Source of the DNA: a virus
Length of the DNA: 38,256 bases
Reading direction: 5' to 3' (one strand)
Virus record (IMG/VR): IMGVR_UViG_3300025030_000261
Coordinates: 1 to 38,256 of that record
Every line of letters begins with the position of its first letter. The stretch's first letter is position 1. The notes under the pieces were generated by a model. It saw only the letters and a program-made list of their open reading frames with translations, was not told the DNA's origin and made no database searches. A program made the position numbers and the translations under genes. This document shows positions 29,799 to 37,972 of this stretch, one piece after another.

Positions 29799-31138
29799 AT
29801 CATCTCCTTTGTGCTCAAGTGTTGATCTTCAATCGGTGCCGAATGGTCATAATTTGCCTCAATGGCCTCAGCGGTTGGTAATGTTTCACGTGGAACAAAA
29901 TCCAGCTTCACCGATCCGTCCGGCTGCATATTGAATTTCACGTCCAGCGTGTCGTAGCCGTAAAGCCGTGCCGCGCGACCGGCATAGGCATCCATCAGGG
30001 TAGATTCTCGCGGCATCAGCAGCTTAATTCCACGCGCCTGCGCCTGACCCAACCAGAACTCGACACACGCCCGTCCTTTTTCCGCGTTGTGGACGTTCGG
30101 GTAGGTGAAGTCGATGCCGAACAGGCTGATCTTTGATGCGCCGATGTGGATTGCGAACGCCACGGCATAGGCTGCAGTGTTGTTGAAATAGTCGTGGCTG
30201 AAATGGTTGAGCACATCTTCCAGCGGGAATTCCACCAGTGCCGGGTAATCAGGATGCGCGCGCGACGTGACAACCGGAACCTTGCTGGCCTTGATCCACG
30301 GCAGCATGGCGGCAATGTTCCCGGTCGGATTCGCTTCGGCGCGGATTTCCTGAATGCGAACGTCATCCATGTGAAATACGAGGTCGCAATCAAACACATT
30401 GCCGAGGGCGTTGATCGCCCAGACTTCATCACAGAACGCGGTGCGTCCGCCCTTACGCTTCACCATGTCAAGATATTGCGCGATGGATGGGCCAAGGCCA
30501 AGGATGGCAATGTGCTTACCTTCCGGTTTCGTGTCGGGAATTTCTGCGCGTTCACAGATTGCAATCAATGTTCGGCCATTGATGTCCGGCTCAACTTCGG
30601 ATTCGTTTCCTTCCTGTCCATACCACGAAGTCGCGCGCCAGCCGCACTCGGCCAGCAGCTCCTCAAATTCGCACTTGAGATAATGCCGATGATGAAATGC
30701 AGTCGTAATTCCTTCGGCTGGAGAAAACGGAAACACGGCCTCGTTCGGCACGCTGGCAATCAGCATCGGCGCGGATTCGCGCAGTGCTTTCAGCAGCGGG
30801 CGCGGGTCTTCGATGTGTTCGATGGTCTCGAAGCTGATGGCGGCATCGGCTTTTCCAATATCTCCAGGAGAATGACCATTGCAAACCTCGAATACCGGAG
30901 AATGCTGGAACTTGGCATAATGCTCCCTCGCATAACCGATCGCTTCAGCATCAATATCAAACCCGCGCGCCACACATCCGGCGTCAGCGAGAATCCGTGT
31001 CCCATAGCCCACGCCGCAGGCGAAATCCACCACGCGCGAGCCAACGGGTAGCAAACTGGCCGCCCACTTGTATCTCGCTACATGATCCTTGCGGATGCCG
31101 TCTATTGTAGGACTCACTTGCCGCTCTCCGTCTTTCAT
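29795..31138 (-). CDS. SAM-dependent methyltransferase fused to a DUF115/MptE-like domain
   Basis: A 447-residue two-domain protein. Residues 1-195 are a class I methyltransferase: VVDFACGVGYGTRIL (motif I, 36-50), GFDIDAEAIGYA, AAISFETIEHIEDPRPLLKA and HHRHYLKCEFEELLAECGW. Residues about 208-410 resemble the DUF115 / 6-hydroxymethylpterin-pyrophosphokinase-like domain: IAILGLGPSIAQYLDMVKRK, DEVWAINALGNVFDCDLVFH, SHDYFNNTAAYAVAFAIHIG and SLFGIDFTYPN. DUF115 domains occur in surface-sugar and flagellin-glycan clusters. It may modify virion or cell-surface glycans; the substrate is unknown. It lies between capsid decoration and connector genes. Confidence 0.8.
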   Translation of the reverse strand: MKDGERQVSPTIDGIRKDHVARYKWAASLLPVGSRVVDFACGVGYGTRILADAGCVARGFDIDAEAIGYAREHYAKFQHSPVFEVCNGHSPGDIGKADAAISFETIEHIEDPRPLLKALRESAPMLIASVPNEAVFPFSPAEGITTAFHHRHYLKCEFEELLAECGWRATSWYGQEGNESEVEPDINGRTLIAICERAEIPDTKPEGKHIAILGLGPSIAQYLDMVKRKGGRTAFCDEVWAINALGNVFDCDLVFHMDDVRIQEIRAEANPTGNIAAMLPWIKASKVPVVTSRAHPDYPALVEFPLEDVLNHFSHDYFNNTAAYAVAFAIHIGASKISLFGIDFTYPNVHNAEKGRACVEFWLGQAQARGIKLLMPRESTLMDAYAGRAARLYGYDTLDVKFNMQPDGSVKLDFVPRETLPTAEAIEANYDHSAPIEDQHLSTKEMI

Positions 31139-31189
31139 TTCAATATCCTCTCGCCAGAATTAAATAGGGTGCCGGTGACGTTATCCGGC

Positions 31190-31211
31190 GCTGGACGGGC
31201 GAGCGTCCAGC
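31190..31211. other. Perfect 7-bp hairpin after the decoration gene
   Basis: GCTGGAC (31190-31196) and GTCCAGC (31205-31211) around an 8-base loop, in the short gap between the decoration protein stop and the methyltransferase start. No T-run follows on the transcribed strand, so it is more likely an mRNA stability or processing structure than a terminator. Confidence 0.4.
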
Positions 31212-31221
31212 CGTATTTCAC

Positions 31222-31659
31222 TTACGGGTTGTCGGTCGGCGCCAAAGTCGGGCTGTGCAATACCGGCACGATGGCCAGAATCGTCGCAGCCGTCACGGTC
31301 TCCGATGCCAGGGAGCAACGCACGTAGCGCTTGTTGCCCTTGTAACCGATACGCTTTGTGACAAACTGCGTCACGCCGCTGGTGCGGGTGCCGGTCACGT
31401 CGGCAACAGGCAGACTCGCCAGCAGTTCAGTACCGATCAGGTCGCCATCGGCCACACTGGTCAGCGTGGTTGTGGTGGTGCCCTCCGTAACCAAGATGGT
31501 CGCGGTCGCGTTGGTTGCCGTTACAGCACCGTAGCTGATGACAAACTCGACTCCGCCGAAACCTTGGCGGTCGGTGATTGCAGCAGCAGCAGCGCCGCCC
31601 GATGCTGCCTTTGCAGCCCAGCCACGTTCGGTGCGAATGTTGTTGTGAAGATCATTCAT
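31222..31659 (-). CDS. Capsid decoration / head-stabilisation protein candidate
   Basis: A 145-residue beta-rich protein just downstream of the capsid gene, with GGAAAT ribosome site before ATG 31659. Sequence pattern: RTERGWAAKAASGGAAAAA, GFGGVEFVISYGAVTATNAT, GDLIGTELLASLPVADVTGT and KRIGYKGNKRYVRCSLASET. The GVEFVI...G and IGYKGNKRYVR parts recur in proteins encoded right after HK97-type capsid genes. Their role as capsid-surface proteins is inferred mainly from gene order. Confidence 0.72.
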   Translation of the reverse strand: MNDLHNNIRTERGWAAKAASGGAAAAAITDRQGFGGVEFVISYGAVTATNATATILVTEGTTTTTLTSVADGDLIGTELLASLPVADVTGTRTSGVTQFVTKRIGYKGNKRYVRCSLASETVTAATILAIVPVLHSPTLAPTDNP

Positions 31660-31686
31660 GATATTTCCTTTCGTGAAAGTTTTATT

Positions 31687-31708
31687 AGCCCGCGATGATT
31701 TGCGGGCT
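31687..31708. terminator. Hairpin after the major capsid gene
   Basis: AGCCCGC (31687-31693) and GCGGGCT (31702-31708) form a perfect 7-base stem in the 56-base gap after the capsid gene. On the minus strand the stem is followed by AATAAAACTTTC, so termination would be weak. A partial terminator that raises capsid over downstream gene expression is plausible. Confidence 0.5.
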
Positions 31709-31715
31709 ATTTTGA

Positions 31716-32948
31716 TTACAGACCAGCAGCGCCGGTCACAAACGCCATCAGCTTAATGGCTTCGTAGTTCACGATGCCACCACCGAAACGGCGGCGGAAG
31801 TTGAACTTAGTCTGGCCTTTGAGCGTGATGTTGTCGCGGATCAGTGTGGTGCCGGAACGGTTGACGATTTTGTACGCGCGGCTGAAGTTGCCGAAAGCCA
31901 GCGAGTACGAACCGGCACCCAGCGCGGGCATGTTGTCATCCACCACAACCGGAGAGCCGAGGAAGCGCCCGCCAAACCCTGCCGTGGTATCCGGCTGCCA
32001 CAGGTAGTAAGCACCCGAGCCGTCCTTCATCTGCCGCATCGTTGCCAGCGTGGTGTCGTTCGTCAGGAAAACTGCGCCGGTGCGATACTGAGCTTTCAGC
32101 GAGTGTTGCAGGCTCACCAGACGATCAGACGGAGCAACAGACATAAACGCAGCCGATTTGCCGGAGCGGATGTAGCCGACATTTCCCCAGGCATAGGACG
32201 AATTCACGACATTGGTGTAAGCCGTGATCCCGCGCGCAGTGCCAACACCGTTGCCGGTGATGAATTCAGCATTTGCGCCTTCGGCAAAACCGATTGCGGC
32301 TTCGGCGGCCAAGTCTGCTTCCAGATTGATGCGGGCATCTTCCAGAGTCTCGTTGAATACCCACGGCTCGACTTCAGCCGGGAATACTTCGATTTCCACC
32401 TTGCCGAAGGTCGGCTCGGTAGTCTCGCCACCCGTCCCGCCGTTGGCAACGCGGCGCATTGCCATGCCAGCGGTTTTGACCAGCTTCTCCCATTTCTGGG
32501 AGCCAATGGTGATGGTGTCGGCAAGTGATGCCAGCCCGCCCATCGTCTCTGCGATGCGATCAATAGCCAAATCCATTTCCGGCAGAATCACATATCCGCC
32601 ATTCGGATCGGTGCCGCTGTTCATGGCCTTCATGCCCAATTCCTTCAGGGCGCGGCCATCACCTTCACCGGTGCGCAGATAGGCATTGAATGCCTTGCGG
32701 TATTCAACCTGCTCTGCCGTTACGTCACCCGCATCAGCACCAGGACGACCGGCTTTCTTTTCGATGTCGGTCATCTGTTTGGCTTGTTCTGCCATATCTG
32801 CGCTGATACGGTCGAGTTTGGCTTGCAGGTCGGCAATGGTTTTGCCGTCAGCTTTGGCTTGCAGCATGGAGTCGTTCGTCTTTTTGAACTCTTCCCATGC
32901 TTCGCCTTGCTTCTGGATCAAGTCCAGGACTTCTTTATTGTCACTCAT
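31716..32948 (-). CDS. HK97-family major capsid protein
   Basis: A 410-residue protein. The N-terminal delta/scaffold region (about 1-105) is a coiled coil (EVLDLIQKQGEAWEEFKKTN, KLDRISADMAEQAKQMTDIE) that the neighbouring protease should remove. The mature part starts around GTDPNGGYVILPEMDLAIDR and contains FPAEVEPWVFNETLEDARIN, AEFITGNGVGTARGITAYTN, GRFLGSPVVVDDNMPAL and NFSRAYKIVNRSGTTLIRDN, the HK97 fold signature. No obvious cross-linking Lys/Asn pair can be judged from sequence alone. Gene order portal-protease-capsid is canonical. Confidence 0.96.
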   Translation of the reverse strand: MSDNKEVLDLIQKQGEAWEEFKKTNDSMLQAKADGKTIADLQAKLDRISADMAEQAKQMTDIEKKAGRPGADAGDVTAEQVEYRKAFNAYLRTGEGDGRALKELGMKAMNSGTDPNGGYVILPEMDLAIDRIAETMGGLASLADTITIGSQKWEKLVKTAGMAMRRVANGGTGGETTEPTFGKVEIEVFPAEVEPWVFNETLEDARINLEADLAAEAAIGFAEGANAEFITGNGVGTARGITAYTNVVNSSYAWGNVGYIRSGKSAAFMSVAPSDRLVSLQHSLKAQYRTGAVFLTNDTTLATMRQMKDGSGAYYLWQPDTTAGFGGRFLGSPVVVDDNMPALGAGSYSLAFGNFSRAYKIVNRSGTTLIRDNITLKGQTKFNFRRRFGGGIVNYEAIKLMAFVTGAAGL

Positions 32949-32951
32949 GAT

Positions 32952-33587
32952 TTATCCTTTCAAAATGTTGAGGTTTTTGGTGAGGGCTGCGATTTGCGCC
33001 AAGGCATCGCCAGCATCAGCGCCGGTGGATTTCTTGATGCGTGCAATGAGGGTTTTCGCCTCGTTGCGTGAAAAACCGCCAGCCTCGCGCAGGTAGTCTT
33101 CAATTTCGGAGAGGGACGTAAGCCCCTCGATATTCTTCACGCCCTGGATGCGGGCGGCATCATTTGAAGGGAAGGTGACGAGCGACACCTCCCAGAGATC
33201 AACTTTTTTCAGCGTGCGAATTCCGGTCACTCGGTCGAACGAGTCTTCGCGAGTCTGGAATCCAATTGACAGGCCGCTGATGGCTTTCATTTTCAACAGT
33301 TCGTAGGCTTCGGCTCCGCGTGCTGTTTTCATCGCCAGCTGGCCGGAGACCTTCAGTCCGATATTGTCTTCGGCCATTGATGTGTAAACGCCAATTGGCT
33401 CGCCGCTGCGATGTTGCCACAGAAGGGCTGGCATCTTCCCGGAGGAGAGTGAATCAGTGAATGCGCCAGGGGCCACGATCTCATCGTACGAATCGAGCAC
33501 ACCGAACACGCTGCCATAGCCATCAAAACTTCCTGTTTCGGAAATTTCTTTCAGCTCAAAACCGAAATCTCGAGTTTTAGTTGTCAT
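32952..33587 (-). CDS. HK97-family prohead protease (U35)
   Basis: A 211-residue serine protease. GYGSVFGVLDSYDEIVAPGA (23-42) is followed by LLWQHRSGEPIGV with catalytic His59, GLKVSGQLAM and KAISGLSIGF with catalytic Ser107, then DLWEVSLVTFPSN (about 130-142). The C-terminal 60 residues (LSEIEDYLREAGGFSRNEAK) are a self-processing tail. It cleaves the scaffold region of the capsid protein during maturation. Overlaps the portal gene end by 11 bases. Confidence 0.95.
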   Translation of the reverse strand: MTTKTRDFGFELKEISETGSFDGYGSVFGVLDSYDEIVAPGAFTDSLSSGKMPALLWQHRSGEPIGVYTSMAEDNIGLKVSGQLAMKTARGAEAYELLKMKAISGLSIGFQTREDSFDRVTGIRTLKKVDLWEVSLVTFPSNDAARIQGVKNIEGLTSLSEIEDYLREAGGFSRNEAKTLIARIKKSTGADAGDALAQIAALTKNLNILKG

Positions 33588-34812
33588 TTGGTTTACCTCC
33601 TGCGGGTGCCGGTAAACCGGCGATATTGGCGGGGATGCGCAGCTTGTCGCTGGCTGGGTCGGGGTCGGGGTTTAGATCAAGCACCGCGCGTCCTTCGTTT
33701 GCGGTAGTAATTCCGCCATTCACGTCGTCACGGACAAGCTGGTGAGTCTCCACCGCTGAGCCTCTAAGCATGGCAGCATCTACAAAGCAGGAATACAGGC
33801 CTTCTTTGCGGTCGGCATCCGTCAGCAGATTCGCGTCAATCGACTGCTCTAAACGTCGATATGTCGGAGCCAAACCATGAACCAGATGCGCCAAAAACAT
33901 TTGAGCCGCACTGGCGTAGGTAGTGTTTTTGCTTTCCGCAAAAATAAGTATTGGGTTGACCTGGAAGTGCCGGCAGATTTCCTCAACCTGGAATTTTCGC
34001 GTTTCCAGTGTCTGAGCGTCGATGCCGGTCATGCTGGTGTTCAACCATTTTGCCGAGCGGTCGAGAATCATCGCTTTGCCGGTATTTTCAGTTCCCCCAA
34101 TTTCGTCATCAATCCATTTGCGCAGCGCAGCATATTGATCGTCCTTGAGAGTCCCCTCAACAGAATACACGCCGGACGCTTTTACGCCGTTCCGCTGCAT
34201 TCTCGATTGCTGCTCTTCTGTTGTCATTGCCAAACCGATGGTCTCGCGGGCAAGGTGCACCGATTCCAAGCCATACCAACTGTTCCACGACGGACCTCTG
34301 ACGTGCCAAATTGATTTGGCTGGGAATGTTTGCGTCTTTCCGCTTTCGCCCCTGACCTCGTAGGTCAACGAAAAGTCGTCCGCGCGCTTGACTGTGACGC
34401 TGCCTGGCACGAATGGGATGAGTTCCAGGATGCCGGCTCGGTTCGATCGGTTGATGAATGAATAGTGCTGGCCGCACAAATCAAGATGCAATGACAGCGT
34501 TTCGATGTATTCAAAGGCTGTTTGCCAGTCGTTCGCGCGGGTTTTGAGGATGAAATAGAGCGGATGATCCTTGGCTGGAAGCCGTGACCTGCCATCGGCG
34601 CTCTCGCGCATGATCTTCAACGGGACTTGCGCCAGGCCATTCGCACGGACTCGAAGGCACGCCATGACTGCGGCGACTTCAATCGCGGACTGGATATTGA
34701 CCGACTTACCGCTCTTGGTGACTCGCCCTGCATATCCGGCAATTTGCCGGAGAATATCGTAGCTCGTTCCCTTTTCGGACCGGCCTGAATCAAGACGAGA
34801 GAGGATGCCCAT
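33577..34812 (-). CDS. HK97-family portal protein
   Basis: A 411-residue portal. Conserved parts: IEVAAVMACLRVRANGLAQV, PLKIMRESADG, HPLYFILKTRANDWQTAFEY, LDLCGQHYSFINRSNRAGIL, FPAKSIWHVRGPSWNSWYGL, then EEICRHFQVNPILIFAESKN and TYASAAQMFLAHLVHGLAPT. It forms the dodecameric vertex through which DNA is packaged and ejected. It opens at ATG 34812, adjacent to a small membrane-type protein. Confidence 0.96.
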   Translation of the reverse strand: MGILSRLDSGRSEKGTSYDILRQIAGYAGRVTKSGKSVNIQSAIEVAAVMACLRVRANGLAQVPLKIMRESADGRSRLPAKDHPLYFILKTRANDWQTAFEYIETLSLHLDLCGQHYSFINRSNRAGILELIPFVPGSVTVKRADDFSLTYEVRGESGKTQTFPAKSIWHVRGPSWNSWYGLESVHLARETIGLAMTTEEQQSRMQRNGVKASGVYSVEGTLKDDQYAALRKWIDDEIGGTENTGKAMILDRSAKWLNTSMTGIDAQTLETRKFQVEEICRHFQVNPILIFAESKNTTYASAAQMFLAHLVHGLAPTYRRLEQSIDANLLTDADRKEGLYSCFVDAAMLRGSAVETHQLVRDDVNGGITTANEGRAVLDLNPDPDPASDKLRIPANIAGLPAPAGGKPNDN

Positions 34813-35022
34813 TTATCTGCGCAGACCAACGGCACAGAATACAACTCCGCCCACAATCCATGAGGCTGGCGGATAGATCAGCGCCACGCCGTAGCATATT
34901 GCCGCGAGGCCGCTGAAGAAAAAAAGGTCCCGCGTATCCAAGATGCGCGAGACCAAAGCCACCAAGCGCGCAGGAGCGCGCATGATTGTGGCGGGGGAGA
35001 CTATGTCTGGTATAAATTTCAC
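34813..35022 (-). CDS. Small membrane protein between accessory cassette and portal, 69 aa
   Basis: Starts at GTG 35022 behind GAGG and ends at TAA directly before the portal ATG. It has a basic N-terminal half (APARLVALVSRILDTRDLFF) and two hydrophobic stretches (FFFSGLAAICYGVALIY; SWIVGGVVFCAVGL). It is the first gene behind the promoter at 35057-35085. Small membrane proteins at this place are seen in other phages, without known role. Confidence 0.65.
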   Translation of the reverse strand: MKFIPDIVSPATIMRAPARLVALVSRILDTRDLFFFSGLAAICYGVALIYPPASWIVGGVVFCAVGLRR

Positions 35023-35056
35023 TGCGGCGTCCTCGCGACGTTGACAGATAGATGGG

Positions 35057-35085
35057 AGTATCAGTTAAATTTTAATGTGTGTCAA
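35057..35085 (-). promoter_or_regulatory. Leftward promoter upstream of the portal block
   Basis: On the minus strand TTGACA (35085-35080), a 17-base AT-rich spacer and GATACT (35062-35057). The -35 is consensus. Transcription would start near 35050 and read the small membrane protein, portal, protease and capsid genes. A TTGACA on the plus strand (35041-35046) makes the region an inverted repeat with the leftward -35. Confidence 0.72.
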
Positions 35086-35096
35086 GAATTTACATT

Positions 35097-35207
35097 GCCT
35101 GCCTTGCCTTTCCCAGCCAGGCCTCGCCCCACCAAGCCGCGCCTGCCTTGCCAAGCCCGTCCGCGCCTTGCCAGGCCTCGCCGTGCCTGCCTCACCTACC
35201 TCGCCAC
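35097..35207. repeat. Degenerate CCTTGCC / CCAGGCC repeat tract
   Basis: About 110 bases made of imperfect repeats of GCCTTGCC (three good copies) and CCAGGCCTCGCC (two copies) with strong strand bias: pyrimidine-rich on plus, G-rich on minus. It lies between the HTH gene stop and the leftward promoter. The plus-strand frame through it is Pro/Arg-rich and not credible as a gene. It may mark the edge of the inserted cassette or form a G-rich transcript end. Confidence 0.55.
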
Positions 35208-35210
35208 CTA

Positions 35211-35387
35211 CTACTTCGCATCCAGCCCGTTTATCATTTTGAACAATTTAACCGCACCGGGCGGAATCTTGCTCTGCCCGGATTCCCACCGGCAATACGT
35301 CCGCGCAGAGCATTCAAGTTGCCGCGCCATATCGGATATTGATAAGCCGAGGCGTTTGCGTTCGGCTTTCAGCTCGATGTTGGTCAT
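35211..35387 (-). CDS. Short XRE-family helix-turn-helix regulator, 58 aa
   Basis: ATG 35387 overlaps the stop of the ParB-like gene (ATGA). The whole product is one helix-turn-helix unit: IELKAERKRLGLSISDMARQ, then LECSARTYCRWESGQSKIPP and a closing helix GAVKLFKMINGL. The recognition helix should be around SARTYCRWE. It is co-transcribed with the ParB-like gene behind a promoter that holds a perfect inverted repeat, so autoregulation of this cassette is likely. Confidence 0.82.
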   Translation of the reverse strand: MTNIELKAERKRLGLSISDMARQLECSARTYCRWESGQSKIPPGAVKLFKMINGLDAK

Positions 35388-36184
35388 AACGTGTACGGAT
35401 CAGTCGTTTTGCTTCCGTCAAGAACCTTTAAGAATTTAACTTTTTTCCCTTTCAAGAAATAATCGAAAGCCCGAAAAGCTAGTTTTACATGATATTCTCG
35501 ATCTGCTTTTTTATTTACCGACGCAAAATCAGACATAATACGCTCCCTCAGCAAATATGCTGGGTTATCGTTGCTTAATTCCGCGCCACTTTCGAGTGCA
35601 TTCATAAACTCGAACGCCTTTTCCCTGTTCTTTTCAGCAAAAACCGTAAGCAAAAACCCGCCCCATGAGATATTCAGGTATTTTTTTACCCACACCATAC
35701 CGCAAACATGAGAAACGCATTCTGCAATCAACGGTTTTTCTTCTACGAGGTTAAGGATTTGCGTAGCAGATGGACTGTTTGTAGAGACGAAAGGGGTGCT
35801 GTTTTGTTTGAGCAAAAAATACAATCTTGCGCTTGCTGCAACTCCATTGTAATTTTTTATACCATGAAGACCCAATACCTGCCCAGATGTGCGAGCAAGT
35901 TTGTCAACGTCGATGGTTTTGAATACTTCGCTTTCAAGTCCACGAACAACCACCACCTTGAGCGCAATGTTTGATTTTACAACTGCCAAAAGCCTGTGCT
36001 GCCCGTCTAGGATTACATTGTCTTTCGATATTCTTATGGCGTCTCCGTTAAATAAAAACTCACCTCTTTGCATCGCTTCAGATAAAAATCTGACATGTGA
36101 AGGTCTTACAGGCCGATTATTAGTGTTTTGCTTTAAAAGCTCAGCTGCATACGCGGGCGTTATCTCTGCGATCTCTATATTCAT
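35384..36184 (-). CDS. ParB/sulfiredoxin-like (DGQHRL) protein, accessory gene
   Basis: A 266-residue protein from ATG 36184 behind AAGGAT. Residues 1-110 resemble the ParB N-terminal fold of phage proteins: NNRPVRPSHVRFLSEAMQRG, FLFNGDAIRISKDNVILDGQ then HRLLAVVKS, and VVVVRGLESEVFKTIDVDKL. The DGQHR motif is the usual nucleotide or catalytic loop. The C-terminal half is helical (YNGVAASARLYFLLKQNS; AFRAFDYFLKGKKVKFLKV). Noticeably AT-richer than the flanking terminase and portal genes. With the HTH gene it forms an extra cassette splitting TerL from the portal. Confidence 0.8.
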   Translation of the reverse strand: MNIEIAEITPAYAAELLKQNTNNRPVRPSHVRFLSEAMQRGEFLFNGDAIRISKDNVILDGQHRLLAVVKSNIALKVVVVRGLESEVFKTIDVDKLARTSGQVLGLHGIKNYNGVAASARLYFLLKQNSTPFVSTNSPSATQILNLVEEKPLIAECVSHVCGMVWVKKYLNISWGGFLLTVFAEKNREKAFEFMNALESGAELSNDNPAYLLRERIMSDFASVNKKADREYHVKLAFRAFDYFLKGKKVKFLKVLDGSKTTDPYTL

Positions 36185-36234
36185 AATATGTATCCTTCTT
36201 GAATAGACATAGCCCGATGCCATGTCCTGAGAGA

Positions 36235-36263
36235 ATACTATGCCCTATTGGCATAGGGTGCAA
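36235..36263 (-). promoter_or_regulatory. Cassette promoter with operator in the spacer
   Basis: On the minus strand TTGCAC (36263-36258), a 17-base spacer and TAGTAT (36240-36235). The perfect inverted repeat CTATGCC-CTATT-GGCATAG (36238-36256) fills the spacer and touches the -10, an arrangement that would let a dimeric regulator shut the promoter. A second inverted repeat, GACAT-N11-ATGTC (36206-36226), lies at the expected start of the transcript. Confidence 0.72.
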
Positions 36264-36271
36264 GTGTTATT

Positions 36272-37972
36272 TCATTTGGTATCCCAGAAAGATTTCCCGC
36301 CCCCGTCCGGGTTGAGGCTCATCAGCGAAACGGCATTGAATGCCGCCATAAGCGGGTCGATCTTTGCGAACCCGCTTGCCTGCTTGGTGATAAGAATCGA
36401 GTTCCCGCGTGGCTCGACTTTGGCGTTGCCAACCACCCATGCCATCATCGGCGAGCCGGAGTGTATCAGCGCGCCCTCGGCCAGCTTGCGTTCAAGCGTT
36501 TTGATGCTGCCACCCAGCCGCCAGCCCTGCGACACGCCTACAATCTTTTCCTGCGGAACATCTTCCGCGATCAGCGCATCCAGCACCGACCCTATACCGG
36601 CCGGGTCGCATCCAACTTTATCCAGCAGTCCGGATGCCTCAATCTCGGCCACGATCTGCGCGACCTCAACAACATCGTTTCCAATCGTCTCGACCAGCAC
36701 CAGGTCGCCGTCCTTGGCGAAGTCCTTGAACCGTGCGGCCTCAGACTTCCGGCGCTCCAGCACTGACGGATGCGCCCATGCCCTACCCCACAACAGCCAC
36801 TCGCGGGTTATGCGGTCGCGCCCGATCACTACCAGCCCCAGCAGGTCATCAAGGCCGCCGCCGTCAATCCCTACATCCACCACGTCGCAGCGTGTCAGAA
36901 TTGCGTCCAGGGTGATGCCCTCGCGGCCTTGTGCCTCCCAGAAATCCGCGCCAGCCCATCGGTCGGAGCGGAGGGCGAGGCCGATCTCCAGATTTAAGTG
37001 CTTCGATGCGAATCCGATCAGTGAATTTTCACTTTCTTGCTCAGCCTTCTCAAATTCATTTACAAGATGTTCTTCATCAACGGATGCCCCAAGATTTGGG
37101 TTTGTGATGTAAAAATTCTTCGGGTTTCTGTACTCCTTTGAATCGATCATCGCTTTGGGGAATTCAAAAATCACAGGCATGAACTTATTATCAATAATTT
37201 CCCCGTCGCGCACCTTGCGCGCATATTGAAGCCGCTGTCTGAAAACGCCAGCGGGGGCTGCGTCGGCCATCGTTGATGCCGTGATTATAAATCCCTCTGG
37301 GCGCGACATCATGCCGCCGAATGCCTCTCTCAGCATATTCTCGGCGTTGGCCTTTTTGCCAAATTGCCAAGTCTCATCCAAAAAAACGCCGATGGCCTTC
37401 TTCCCGCCGACGGTCTCATTTTCTGCGGCCACCACTTTCAGCGTTGCGCCAGTCACTCTATGAGTCAGGGTCTTAATATGCTCCTGGACCAATATCAACT
37501 CCCGTAATTCTTCGTCCGCGTTCACCATATCTCGCGCAGGATCGAACGAGTTTTTTGCAATTTCATGCGTCGGGGCAAGTATCAAAAATTCGCCAGATTT
37601 ACGCCAATTCCGCAGCAGCGCGGTAAGCATTACGGCGGCAGCGACTGTCGATTTTCCATTTTTCTTTGAAATTAACAGGAAAAATTCACGGATCAGGCGC
37701 CGTCCCGCTGTCGGGCTGCCCGTGTCCACCATGTTTTCGTCATAGCCCGAGTCGTAGGAACCGAATACCGATGCAGCAAAATCCCTCATCCATGGCCGAC
37801 ACACGTCGCCCATGCGTGGCGAACCGATCGCATCTACCATGCGCAACTCGTCAAACACCTGTAGCGCATCGCGTGCCTCATGCGGGAATAGTGGCGGATG
37901 AATTAGAGACTCGCCTGCGATGATGCGTCTTTCCCAGTCAGGCATTGCAGTCGTCCATTCAGGAGGATTCAT
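36272..37972 (-). CDS. terL: Terminase large subunit
   Basis: A 566-residue Terminase_1 family protein. The ATPase domain has REFFLLISKKNGKSTVAAAV (Walker A about 100-110), LILAPTHEIAKNSFDPARDM, and Walker B AIGVFLDETWQFGKKANAEN with Asp199/Glu200. The nuclease domain follows LALRSDRWAGADFW with VVDVGIDGGGLDDLLGLVVI and later GCDPAGIGSVLDALIAEDVP. It pumps and cuts DNA during packaging. The start ATG directly follows the small terminase stop. The cassette promoter lies just after its end. Confidence 0.96.
   Translation of the reverse strand: MNPPEWTTAMPDWERRIIAGESLIHPPLFPHEARDALQVFDELRMVDAIGSPRMGDVCRPWMRDFAASVFGSYDSGYDENMVDTGSPTAGRRLIREFFLLISKKNGKSTVAAAVMLTALLRNWRKSGEFLILAPTHEIAKNSFDPARDMVNADEELRELILVQEHIKTLTHRVTGATLKVVAAENETVGGKKAIGVFLDETWQFGKKANAENMLREAFGGMMSRPEGFIITASTMADAAPAGVFRQRLQYARKVRDGEIIDNKFMPVIFEFPKAMIDSKEYRNPKNFYITNPNLGASVDEEHLVNEFEKAEQESENSLIGFASKHLNLEIGLALRSDRWAGADFWEAQGREGITLDAILTRCDVVDVGIDGGGLDDLLGLVVIGRDRITREWLLWGRAWAHPSVLERRKSEAARFKDFAKDGDLVLVETIGNDVVEVAQIVAEIEASGLLDKVGCDPAGIGSVLDALIAEDVPQEKIVGVSQGWRLGGSIKTLERKLAEGALIHSGSPMMAWVVGNAKVEPRGNSILITKQASGFAKIDPLMAAFNAVSLMSLNPDGGGKSFWDTK

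Noticed and set aside
35041-35439. Plus-strand 132-codon frame across the repeat tract
   Set aside because: Low-complexity Pro/Arg/Leu content over repeats, antisense to the HTH gene, with no ribosome site.
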